A DNA stretch of 24,984 nt. Source: CAUZFZ01 sp963579025 (GTDB lineage Bacteria > Planctomycetota > Planctomycetia > Planctomycetales > Planctomycetaceae). The translations under genes were made by a program, and so were the position numbers. The first letter of the stretch is position 1; each line of letters begins with the position of its first letter. The notes beneath the pieces are model-generated. The model had not been told where the DNA came from and made no database searches. It saw only the letters and a list, made by a program, of their open reading frames with translations. Location: assembly GCA_963579025.1 (NCBI GenBank), contig CAUZFZ010000156.1, forward strand, positions 1-24,984, in the 5' to 3' direction. Below, one piece after another: positions 7,562 to 14,921 of the stretch.

Positions 7562-8782
7562 TTACCCGATTTCCTGACCGAGCAGACGCGCAACTTCGTA
7601 GACGTCCTTGTCTCCGCGGCCAGAGAGACACACGACGATGATGTCGTCCGTTGATCGGTCGCCCGCCGTCTTCAGAACTCGAGCAATGGCGTGCGAGCTT
7701 TCGATGGCGGGCAGGATGCCTTCCAGCTTCGCCATCGTCTGCAAAGCGTTCAGAGCTTCGTCGTCGGTCACGCTGACGTAACTGACTCGGCCGGTGTCTT
7801 TCCAATAGCTGTGCTCGGGGCCAACTCCGGGATAGTCCAGTCCGGCAGAGATCGAGTGCACGTCCAGGGTCTGGCCATCGTCGTCCTGCAGGACATAGCT
7901 GTAGCTGCCATGCAGGACTCCCTTGTTGCCGTAGGTCAGCGTGCTGGCGTGTTCGCCCGGCTCCGGGCCGCGTCCGCCGGCTTCCACACCGGTGAGTGCC
8001 ACGGAAGTGTCGTCGACGAATGGGTAGAACATGCCGGCCGAGTTCGAGCCGCCGCCGACACAGGCAATGACTTCGTCCGGGAGTCGGCCGGTGGCGTCGA
8101 GACATTGCTGTCGGGCCTCGCGGCCGATGATCGACTGAAAGTCTCGAACCATCACTGGAAACGGGTGCGGTCCGACCACCGAGCCGATGATGTAGTGCGT
8201 GTGATCAACGCTCGACATCCAGTCCCGCATGGCTTCGTTGATGGCGTCGCGGAGTGTGCGCGAGCCGCTCGAAACCCCTCGGACTTCGGCGCCCATCATG
8301 CGCATGTTGAAGACGTTCAGCTTCTGACGGCGAATGTCCTCTTCGCCCATGTAGACGACGCAGTCGAGGCCGAAGCGGGCACAGGCAACCGCAGTGGCGA
8401 CTCCGTGCTGACCGGCTCCGGTTTCCGCGATTACGCGCGGCTTGCCCATCCGGCGTGTGAGCAGGACCTGGCCCATCGTGTTGTTGATCTTGTGGGCACC
8501 GGTGTGGTTCAGGTCTTCGCGTTTCAGGTAGATGCGTGCTCCGCCGCAATGCTCTGTCAGTCGTTCGGCGAAGTACAGCGGATTTGGCCGGCCAACAAAC
8601 GTCGACAGCAATTGATCGAGTTCGTTCTGAAACGCCGGATCCTGCTGGGCCTTTTCGTATTCGACCGTCAGTTCCTCAAGGGCGTTCATCAGAGTTTCGG
8701 GGACAAAACGACGCCCGAACTCGCCGAACCGGCCTGATTGATCGGGAACCTGGCTCGTCGCGCTGGCAGTGTCTGTGCTCAT
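7562..8782 (-). CDS. trpB: Tryptophan synthase beta subunit
   Basis: This PLP enzyme (406 residues) condenses indole with serine to tryptophan. The Schiff-base lysine is K98 in HTGAHKINN, and the catalytic glutamate is E120 (AETGAGQHG). The phosphate-binding GGGSNSAG loop lies near residue 245, and the C-terminal SGRGDKD motif is intact. The start was set at the ATG at 8782 (MSTDTASATSQ...), giving the usual ~400-residue length. An in-frame ATG at 8926 would add 48 residues without family character, and no clear Shine-Dalgarno decides between them. The gene is divergent from adk across a gap of roughly 290 bases in which no other gene is seen. Its partner trpA lies downstream past an inserted toxin-antitoxin module. 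Confidence 0.95.
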   Translation of the reverse strand: MSTDTASATSQVPDQSGRFGEFGRRFVPETLMNALEELTVEYEKAQQDPAFQNELDQLLSTFVGRPNPLYFAERLTEHCGGARIYLKREDLNHTGAHKINNTMGQVLLTRRMGKPRVIAETGAGQHGVATAVACARFGLDCVVYMGEEDIRRQKLNVFNMRMMGAEVRGVSSGSRTLRDAINEAMRDWMSSVDHTHYIIGSVVGPHPFPVMVRDFQSIIGREARQQCLDATGRLPDEVIACVGGGSNSAGMFYPFVDDTSVALTGVEAGGRGPEPGEHASTLTYGNKGVLHGSYSYVLQDDDGQTLDVHSISAGLDYPGVGPEHSYWKDTGRVSYVSVTDDEALNALQTMAKLEGILPAIESSHAIARVLKTAGDRSTDDIIVVCLSGRGDKDVYEVARLLGQEIG

Positions 8783-9076
8783 GATGACCGGTGGGTTGTG
8801 AAAAGTCGGCGGAGTGGGCAGTTCCGGCTGAACCGGATCGTCAGGAAGCGCCGAAAAGATGAGGATCCAGGGAGCGGTGTTTTCTGTGACGCCGAAATAC
8901 TGGTGTGGGTTCAGGGATGTCGACACCCCATTGCGACGCCCGCTTAAGTTACAGAAACCCGCTATAGAATTCGATTGAGGTCGAAGAACGACACCCTCAA
9001 CGCCAATTTGTCGGGTGTCCGGTGATGTGTTAGAAACCCGCCCTTTTGCTCACCGAGAGGGCAGGGAGGAACTCTC

Positions 9077-9757
9077 ATGCAACGCCCCATCCGTACTCGT
9101 GATCAGGATCGCTCGATCCTGCAACTGGCCGCACGCCGTGACGGCAGCTCCGGTCGGTTTCCGGCCATCCTGCTGTTCGGAATGCCCGGAATCGGTAAGG
9201 GCACGCAGGGAGGATTGCTGGGCAGTATGCAGGGCATGTTTCATGTCTCAACCGGCGATATCTTTCGCGGCCTTGATCCCGACAGCGAAAACGGCAAAGA
9301 AATCGCGCGCCGAATCGACAAGGGCGAGCTGGTTCCTGACGAGCTGACAATTCGCATCTGGCGAGACTGGATCGAGGACCAGATCGAAGCCGACCGCTAC
9401 TGTCCCGCGCGCGACACGCTCATTATGGATGGCATCCCGCGCAGCGTTGAGCAGTGTCAGATTCTGGAGTCACACGTTGATGTGCTGGCGGTGCTGCATC
9501 TGGCGTGTCCGGATGACGAGCCGATTATCGAGCGACTGCGAAATCGAGCGATCACGGAAAGTCGGGCAGACGACGCGGATGAATGCATCGTCCGGAAGCG
9601 GCTGGAGATCTACCGCACAAAGACCGAGCCGGTACTTGAGCATCACGCAGACGAGATCGTGCATCTTGTGAATCCGCTCGGGACTCCGATGGAAATCAAG
9701 AAGCGGATTCTCGAGAGGATCATCCCGGCCGTCCGTGGCATCGAGCAGGCCGGCTGA
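9077..9757 (+). CDS. adk: Adenylate kinase-family nucleotide monophosphate kinase
   Basis: The 226-residue cytoplasmic P-loop kinase transfers phosphate between ATP and AMP, keeping adenylate pools balanced. Walker A is GMPGIGKGT (35-43, K41). STGDIFR forms the AMP site, MDGIPRS the central Asp/Arg motif, and RADD the second arginine region. The LID is the short form, without the four-cysteine zinc insert. About 27 residues precede the P-loop beta strand, longer than typical Adk, and PAIL at 29-32 marks the true core. GGGAGGA six bases before the ATG supports the start despite the extension. The nucleotide preference is assumed from family, so it could be a related NMP kinase. Confidence 0.85.
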   Translation: MQRPIRTRDQDRSILQLAARRDGSSGRFPAILLFGMPGIGKGTQGGLLGSMQGMFHVSTGDIFRGLDPDSENGKEIARRIDKGELVPDELTIRIWRDWIEDQIEADRYCPARDTLIMDGIPRSVEQCQILESHVDVLAVLHLACPDDEPIIERLRNRAITESRADDADECIVRKRLEIYRTKTEPVLEHHADEIVHLVNPLGTPMEIKKRILERIIPAVRGIEQAG

Positions 9758-9766
9758 ACCCCGTTC

Positions 9767-9788
9767 GTAGTAATCGCACTTGTGCGGT
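9767..9788 (+). terminator. Hairpin after adk; half copy of the GTAG-type repeat
   Basis: GTAGTAA (9767-9773) leads into a 7-pair stem, ATCGCAC-TT-GTGCGGT (9773-9788, one G-T pair), followed by TTTTC-like sequence. It lies ten bases after the adk stop codon and may terminate adk transcription. The GTAGTAA(C/T)CGCA... start matches one half of the double-hairpin element at 17918-17980 read on the other strand, so this may be a degenerate copy used as a terminator. Confidence 0.5.
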
Positions 9789-9866
9789 TTTCGCAGCGTG
9801 TATACGGCCCGTTCCCTGACGACCTCGGCTGGTCGTTTTCCGCTCCAGACCACCGCCAAAGGCACG

Positions 9867-9895
9867 TTGGCGATCTCTCAGACGACTGCTACGAT
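9867..9895 (+). promoter_or_regulatory. Candidate sigma-70-type promoter for the nucleotide-sugar dehydrogenase gene
   Basis: TTGGCG (9867-9872) and TACGAT (9890-9895) are separated by exactly 17 bases, and a TGC precedes the -10, giving an extended -10. Each hexamer matches four of six consensus positions. It lies about 80 bases before the start codon in a gap where no gene is seen. No transcript data support it. Confidence 0.4.
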
Positions 9896-9978
9896 TCCGC
9901 GCTCTCGGCTGGAACTACACTTGAGACAACGGGTTGTGGCACGGATGAATCGCCCGCCGCCCGCCGAACGGAGTCGTG

Positions 9979-11298
9979 ATGGGCAGCTCGCTCGAACAGA
10001 AAATCCAGGACAAGTCCGCAGTTGTGGGCATCATCGGTCTGGGCTATGTCGGCCTCCCGCTGATGACGGCTTTCGTAAACGCTGGTTTCCGCACGATTGG
10101 ATTTGACGTCGACCAGACGAAGGTCGACATGCTGAAAGCCGGGCAGAGCTACATCAAGCACATCGACGCCGCGCGCATCACTGGCTTGATTGAAGCGGGC
10201 CAGTTTGAACCGACCGCCGATTCGTCGCGCATGGGCGAAGCTGATTGCCTGTTGATCTGCGTCCCGACTCCACTGAATGACAGCCGCGATCCGGACTTGA
10301 GCTACGTCGAGGGCACGACAGAGTCCATCACGAAGTGCCTGCGTCCCGGGCAGTTGGTGGTGCTCGAAAGTACGACGTATCCGACGACGACGCGGAACGT
10401 CATGCTGCCGATTCTTGAGAAGTCCGGTCTGACCTGCGGCGAAGACTTTTTCGTCGCCTACAGCCCCGAGCGGGAAGACCCGGGCAACCCGCAATTCTCG
10501 GCGTCGACAATCCCGAAGGTCGTCGGAGGCATCGACGAAACCAGCGGCCGACTGGCCGCTGCCCTCTACGGACACGCGATTATCGAAATCGTGTGTGTCC
10601 CGAATCCCGAGGTCGCTGAAGCCTGCAAGATTCTGGAAAACACCTACCGCGCCGTGAACATTGCTCTGGTCAATGAGTTGAAGATGCTCTTCGACCGGAT
10701 GGGCATCGACGTGTGGGATGTGGTCGACGCGGCGAAGACGAAGCCATTCGGATTTCAGGCCTTCTACCCTGGGCCAGGTCTGGGCGGACACTGCATCCCG
10801 ATCGACCCGTTCTATCTCACCTGGCTGGCTCGGCGTTACGGCCTGACCACGCGGTTCATCGAACTGGCCGGTGAAGTCAACCAGCGGATGCCCGAGTACG
10901 TCGTGACTCAGCTCATGGAGTTTCTGAACGAACAGGGCAAAGCGATGCGCGGCAGCAAAGTCTGTCTGCTGGGAGTCGCCTACAAAAAGGACGTCGATGA
11001 TCCGCGTGAGAGTCCGTCGTTCGTCCTGATGGAACATCTTCTGTCACGGGGCGTCGAGCTGACTTACAACGATCCGCACGTACCGCGGCTTCCGAAGATG
11101 CGACATCATGACCTGCCGCAAATGGAAAGCAGCGAGCTGACGCCTGAATTCATGGCGGCTCAGGATTGCGTGCTGATCGCCACGGATCACTCGGCATACG
11201 ATTACGCGTCGATTGTCGAGCACTCACAAATGGTGCTCGACACGCGCAACGCGACTAAGCACGTCGAGCAGGGACGCGAGAAGATTCGTAAGGCTTAA
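9979..11298 (+). CDS. Nucleotide-sugar dehydrogenase (UDP-N-acetyl-hexosamine/UDP-glucose 6-dehydrogenase family, WbpA/WecC-like)
   Basis: This NAD-dependent enzyme (439 residues) oxidises the C6 hydroxyl of a UDP-sugar to a uronic acid in two steps, feeding surface-polysaccharide synthesis. The N-terminal Rossmann motif is GLGYVGLP (20-27). CVPTPL and ESTTYP follow, then the linker helix with K217 (ACKILENTYRAVN), the catalytic C272 in GLGGHCIPIDP, and a C-terminal UDP-binding domain (KVCLLGVAYKKDVDDPRESPS). The wording around the cysteine is typical of the UDP-GlcNAc/UDP-ManNAc dehydrogenase branch rather than plain UDP-glucose dehydrogenase; the exact sugar is inferred only. ATG at 9979 has CGGAG five bases upstream and is preferred to the adjacent GTG at 9976. 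No glycosyltransferases flank it. Confidence 0.9.
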   Translation: MGSSLEQKIQDKSAVVGIIGLGYVGLPLMTAFVNAGFRTIGFDVDQTKVDMLKAGQSYIKHIDAARITGLIEAGQFEPTADSSRMGEADCLLICVPTPLNDSRDPDLSYVEGTTESITKCLRPGQLVVLESTTYPTTTRNVMLPILEKSGLTCGEDFFVAYSPEREDPGNPQFSASTIPKVVGGIDETSGRLAAALYGHAIIEIVCVPNPEVAEACKILENTYRAVNIALVNELKMLFDRMGIDVWDVVDAAKTKPFGFQAFYPGPGLGGHCIPIDPFYLTWLARRYGLTTRFIELAGEVNQRMPEYVVTQLMEFLNEQGKAMRGSKVCLLGVAYKKDVDDPRESPSFVLMEHLLSRGVELTYNDPHVPRLPKMRHHDLPQMESSELTPEFMAAQDCVLIATDHSAYDYASIVEHSQMVLDTRNATKHVEQGREKIRKA

Positions 11299-11398
11299 GT
11301 CACTTGTGAAGTGTGTTCGACTCCAGTCGAATGAAATTTGGGTGGGCGTTCGGCGTTCGCCCAGACGCCGCCTGTCAGCAGCACTCCGAGGCCACCGC

Positions 11399-12013
11399 AT
11401 GTCCAACGACGAACTGCGCACCAGCAGTACGCTGCTGCTGAGACTCCGCGATCTCGACGACGAGGAAGCGTGGACTGAGTTTCTGGAACGTTACACGCCG
11501 CGCATCTTTCAGTGGTGCCGTCGCTACAACCTGCAGGAATCCGACGCGTCGGACGTCACCCAGGAAGTCCTCCGAAAACTCCTGCGAGCGATGCGGTCCT
11601 TCGAATACGACCCGTCACGAGGTAGCTTCCGCGGTTGGCTGAAAACGGTAACTAACAACGCTATCCGGGACTTCGTGGGTACGCTGAAGGGTCCGGCCCG
11701 CGGTTCGGGTGACACGGTTACGCTCCGCAACCTGGCCGCGATTCAGGACCCGGACGCTCTGAACGAACTGGCCCGCGCGATCGAAGCCGAGGCCGAACAG
11801 GAATTGCTACGGGAAGCCGAGAGCCGTGTGAAGCTCCGAGTGCAGCCGCATACCTGGCAGGCTTACGAGCTGACCGCGAAGCAGTCCAAAAAGCCGGCCG
11901 AAGCGGCTGAGGAAGTCGGGATGCCCGTTTCCGAAGTGTACGTCGCCCGCTCGCGCGTCATCAAAATGCTGCGTCAGGAAGTCGAACGTCTGGGTGGCCA
12001 CGACGACGACTGA
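11399..12013 (+). CDS. ECF-type RNA polymerase sigma factor
   Basis: The 204-residue protein has sigma region 2 (about 28-92: YTPRIFQWCRRYNLQESDASDVTQEVLRKL, then FRGWLKTVTNNAIRDF) and region 4 with a helix-turn-helix (about 140-195, KKPAEAAEEVGMPVSEVYVARSRVIKML). It directs RNA polymerase to a dedicated promoter set, as in the many short ECF sigma factors of planctomycetes. The in-frame open region extends upstream into the preceding gene's end, but only from the ATG at 11399 (MSNDELRTSS...) does the protein match the family. No anti-sigma gene is adjacent; the next gene is a small SET-domain protein 56 bases on. Targets are unknown. Confidence 0.88.
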   Translation: MSNDELRTSSTLLLRLRDLDDEEAWTEFLERYTPRIFQWCRRYNLQESDASDVTQEVLRKLLRAMRSFEYDPSRGSFRGWLKTVTNNAIRDFVGTLKGPARGSGDTVTLRNLAAIQDPDALNELARAIEAEAEQELLREAESRVKLRVQPHTWQAYELTAKQSKKPAEAAEEVGMPVSEVYVARSRVIKMLRQEVERLGGHDDD

Positions 12014-12069
12014 ATCATGAACGTCCCGGCAATCCAGCCATTGAATCAACGCACAGGATCCCAGCTCGG

Positions 12070-12447
12070 ATGTCGCTACGTCAGTCGGAGATGATCGAAG
12101 TTCGTGAGGTGCCCGAAAAGGGACGCGGCGTATTCGCGCGGTGCCCGATACCCGGCGGGACCGAGATCGAGCGAGTGCCAGTCCTGGTGATTCCCGAGTC
12201 GGAAATCTGGTACTCCAGCCTCGCGGACTACGTATTCGATTGGACGGACGGAACTGTCGGGCTGGCGCTGGGCTACGGCTCGATCTACAACCACTCGTAT
12301 CAGCCGAATGCCTGTTACGCTGACGTGGATGGACACGTCAAAACTTTCATGGCGATCCGGGACATCGAGGCCGGCGAAGAAATCACAACGAATTACAACG
12401 CGGATCCAGACGCCCGCACTCCGGTCGGATTTGACGTCATCGATTGA
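12070..12447 (+). CDS. Small SET-domain protein
   Basis: A compact 125-residue SET domain. EKGRGVFA (16-23) opens the fold, NHSYQPN (74-80) is the S-adenosylmethionine/knot-forming motif, and EEITTNY (103-109) supplies the conserved tyrosine. The family methylates lysines of proteins in eukaryotes. Bacterial stand-alone versions have mostly unknown targets, and this one is close to minimal length with no extra domain. The start at 12070 is ATG; a second in-frame ATG seven codons later is also possible. It is 56 bases after the sigma factor gene on the same strand and may be co-transcribed with it. Confidence 0.85.
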   Translation: MSLRQSEMIEVREVPEKGRGVFARCPIPGGTEIERVPVLVIPESEIWYSSLADYVFDWTDGTVGLALGYGSIYNHSYQPNACYADVDGHVKTFMAIRDIEAGEEITTNYNADPDARTPVGFDVID

Positions 12448-12486
12448 ATGTTGGAGTCTCGCACGGCGGGCGTGACTCCAACGGTT

Positions 12487-12514
12487 TTGCGCCGTCACAA
12501 ATTCGCGGTACGAT
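12487..12514 (+). promoter_or_regulatory. Weak candidate promoter for the Gfo/Idh/MocA gene
   Basis: TTGCGC (12487-12492) and TACGAT (12509-12514) are 16 bases apart, about 50 bases before the oxidoreductase start. The -10 resembles the candidate at 9890-9895. The -35 match is poor. Confidence 0.3.
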
Positions 12515-12563
12515 AAGTTCTCGTCCCAACACAACGGTTCCGACCAATTCCGGAGACACTCGA

Positions 12564-13865
12564 ATGAGCGAAGCGCCCGCATCCACACGCCGCGACTTTC
12601 TGAAAACCAGTTCCGCTGCCGGAGTCGCCGCGGCCAGCCTGACGGCCCTTTCTCCGGGCGTGTACGCATCCGGAACCGATGTCCTGAAAATCGGCTTGGT
12701 GGGTTGCGGCGGTCGTGGCACGGGGGCAGCTACCAATGCTCTGAATGCTGATCCCAATATCCAGCTCGTCGCCGTTGCGGATGCGTTCAGGGATCGGGCG
12801 GAGCAGTCCCTCGGGCGACTCAAGGGACAAAGTTCGATCAAAGACAGGATCAAGGTCGACGATGATCACATCTTCGACGGCCTCGAGGGATACAAACATG
12901 TGATCGACAGCTCGGACGTCGTGTTGCTGGCAACTCCTCCAGGTTTTCGACCCCAGCACTTGCGAGCCGCCGTCGAAGCAGGCCGGCATATCTTCACCGA
13001 GAAGCCGATGGCAACGGACCCGGCCGGAGCCCAGTCGGTATTTGAGTCGGTCGAGATTTCAAAGAAGAAGAACTTCGCAATGGTGGCGGGTTTCTGCTGG
13101 CGGTACGACTACCAGAAGAAGGCGTTGTTCGAACGCATCCACAGTGGCGAGATCGGTGATGTGCGAGCCGTCTACGGCACGTACCTGACGTCTCCCGTCA
13201 AGCCGATGCCTGCCGCAAGTACCCGTCCGAAGGGCATGTCGGATCTCGAGTGGCAGGTGCGCAACTGGTACAACTTCGCCTGGCTGTCCGGAGATGGACT
13301 CGTTGAGCAGGCGATTCACACCGTCGACTGGCTCGCATGGACCATGCAGGACAAGCCGCCGGTAAGCTGCACAGCGGTTGGCGGTCGTCAACTGCCCGCC
13401 GAGGGCGGCAACATCTACGACCATGTTGAAGTGAACTACGTGTGGGAAAACGACGCCCGTGGGTTCATGGCCCAGCGTCAAATTCCCGGCTGCTACAACC
13501 AAAATGCTCTTTATGTCATGGGCACAAAGGGCACCGGCAAGCTGGGACGCAAGACGGAGATCTGCGACCTCGACGGCAAAAGCGTGTGGAAGTACGACGG
13601 TCCGCGCAACAACATGTATCAGACCGAGCACGACGAGTTCTTCGCATCGATCCGCTCGGGCAAGCACATCAACGACGGCGATCGCATGGCCAGCAGTACG
13701 TTGATGGGCATCATGGGTCGTTTGGCTGGCTACACAGGTCGCGAGATCACGTGGGAGATGGTGATGAACTCGAAAATGAGCCTCGTCCCCGACGCATCCA
13801 GGGGATGGGATTCACCGTCCGAACCACCCGCGATGGCCCGGCCCGGTTTTACGAAGTTCATCTGA
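12564..13865 (+). CDS. Tat-exported Gfo/Idh/MocA-family oxidoreductase
   Basis: The 433-residue protein has a twin-arginine leader (STRRDFLK at 7-14 followed by an Ala-rich hydrophobic stretch to about 36), so it is likely folded with its cofactor and exported. The N-terminal Rossmann domain starts LKIGLVGCGGRG (41-52). EKP with K147 is the conserved nicotinamide/catalytic-site lysine, and AIHTVDW holds H252 at the usual active-site position. Family members oxidise or rearrange sugars and sugar acids using tightly bound NAD(P); the substrate is not predictable. ATG at 12564 with GGAG eight bases upstream was chosen. A longer in-frame start at 12444 would place 40 residues before the Tat leader and overlap the SET gene, so it is unlikely. 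Confidence 0.9.
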   Translation: MSEAPASTRRDFLKTSSAAGVAAASLTALSPGVYASGTDVLKIGLVGCGGRGTGAATNALNADPNIQLVAVADAFRDRAEQSLGRLKGQSSIKDRIKVDDDHIFDGLEGYKHVIDSSDVVLLATPPGFRPQHLRAAVEAGRHIFTEKPMATDPAGAQSVFESVEISKKKNFAMVAGFCWRYDYQKKALFERIHSGEIGDVRAVYGTYLTSPVKPMPAASTRPKGMSDLEWQVRNWYNFAWLSGDGLVEQAIHTVDWLAWTMQDKPPVSCTAVGGRQLPAEGGNIYDHVEVNYVWENDARGFMAQRQIPGCYNQNALYVMGTKGTGKLGRKTEICDLDGKSVWKYDGPRNNMYQTEHDEFFASIRSGKHINDGDRMASSTLMGIMGRLAGYTGREITWEMVMNSKMSLVPDASRGWDSPSEPPAMARPGFTKFI

Positions 13866-13925
13866 ATCTGTGTGTCGTGCAAAAGCTGCTCGTAAGAATT
13901 TCGAGCTGTCGCCTGTAACCAACCA

Positions 13926-13958
13926 AATGAGCTCGGTTGCTGATCAACCGGGCTCATT
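13926..13958 (+). terminator. Strong hairpin terminator after the oxidoreductase gene
   Basis: A 14-pair stem (AATGAGCTCGGTTG against CAACCGGGCTCATT, with one G-T pair) and a five-base loop begins 60 bases after the stop codon. It is followed by only a short CTT stretch, so the U-tract is weak. It would end the 12564-13865 transcript before the next gene at 14010. Confidence 0.7.
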
Positions 13959-14009
13959 CTTCGCGCAGTGCGAATTCCAACCTGATCACCTGGCCCAAAG
14001 GAACTTCTC

Positions 14010-14744
14010 ATGTCACTGCATCGACTGTTGCTCGTCAGTCTGACGGCTGTCGTGTTCCTCCAGAACATGCACCTGAGTGCAGATGAAACTGGTGCCGCGA
14101 AGCCGACCCGAGTCAACCGACCTGTAACTGTTTTCTTTCCCGCCTGGTCACCGACACAGCAGAGGATTCATGCCGCGCTCTCCGACAACACCACCGTCAA
14201 CTTCAACGACACGCCGTTGGTCGACGCCATTCAATTCCTGGCACGGCAACATGAGATCAACATAGTTATCGAGGTCTCGGCGCTGGATGAGTCAGGCATC
14301 ACGATTGATGAACCAATCAATGTCGTCCTGTCCGGCATCTCATTGCGGTCTGCTCTCCGGATCACGTTGACCAACCTGAAACTCGATTACGTCATCCGCA
14401 ACGAGGTGATGATGATCACCACCCAGGAGCGGGCAGGTGCGTCCTACGCCACTCGCATTTACCCCGTCAGCGATCTCGTGTCGCGTGAAAATGATGAGTC
14501 GTGGGACGAACTTGTCGACGCTCTTCACGCAACCGCTGGAACGAAATGGGCCACCGAAAAGAACCCCGGGGGCTCCGTCGCCGTCGTTCGGACGGCGGGT
14601 TGCATGGTCGTCAGTCAGACGGACCGTGGTCACGATGAAATCGTGGAACTGTTGAAGAGTCTCCGGGAGGCACAGCAATTCGAAGCGGGAAAATTCGCAA
14701 CTGGAATAGAGGTTCGGCGCAAAACTGAGAAGGCTGGCCGATAG
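14010..14744 (+). CDS. Secreted STN (secretin/TonB short N-terminal)-domain protein
   Basis: The 244-residue protein has a Sec-type signal (residues 1-24, MSLHRLLLVSLTAVVF... to SADE). A region at about 57-140 matches the small beta-alpha-beta STN fold: VNFNDTPLVDAIQFLARQ, NIVIEVSALDESGI, and the characteristic ISLRSALRITLTNLKLDYVIR-NEVMMITT ending. In secretins and TonB receptors this fold mediates periplasmic contacts. Here it stands alone without a secretin barrel or plug, as in many planctomycete proteins of unknown role. The C-terminal 100 residues resemble a second secretin N-like repeat (TIYPV-type TRIYPVSDLV, then VVRTAGCMVVSQTDRGHDEIVELL). No secretion genes are near it. Confidence 0.75.
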   Translation: MSLHRLLLVSLTAVVFLQNMHLSADETGAAKPTRVNRPVTVFFPAWSPTQQRIHAALSDNTTVNFNDTPLVDAIQFLARQHEINIVIEVSALDESGITIDEPINVVLSGISLRSALRITLTNLKLDYVIRNEVMMITTQERAGASYATRIYPVSDLVSRENDESWDELVDALHATAGTKWATEKNPGGSVAVVRTAGCMVVSQTDRGHDEIVELLKSLREAQQFEAGKFATGIEVRRKTEKAGR

Positions 14745-14827
14745 AGCGAGACGGCAGATGTGCTGGTCGATTTAACCTCACGACTGGCAGAGGCTCACAC
14801 CGAATCTTAACAACAGGTCAACGAGCT

Positions 14828-14855
14828 TTGATGGGTTCGTCACAGACGGTAAGCT
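14828..14855 (+). promoter_or_regulatory. Weak candidate promoter for the first DUF1501 gene
   Basis: TTGATG (14828-14833) and TAAGCT (14850-14855) are 16 bases apart in the 177-base gap before the DUF1501 gene. The -10 match is partial, so this is only a candidate. Confidence 0.25.
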
Positions 14856-14921
14856 GAGTGTCTCCACTTTCCGGTCCAGGAAGGACCGCCCTCCCCAATC
14901 ATTGGAACAAGGGTTCCCACC

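Noticed and set aside
7691..8737. A 348-codon open frame on the plus strand
   Set aside because: Antisense to trpB, which has complete PLP-enzyme motifs; the plus-strand product has no domain character.
9889..11037. A 382-codon open frame on the minus strand
   Set aside because: It lies wholly antisense to the dehydrogenase gene and its leader; the translation is His/Arg/Asp-rich without motifs, a GC-rich codon shadow.
12076..12669. A 197-codon minus-strand frame over the SET gene
   Set aside because: The plus-strand SET motifs NHSYQPN and EEITTNY are decisive; the minus-strand product is noise.
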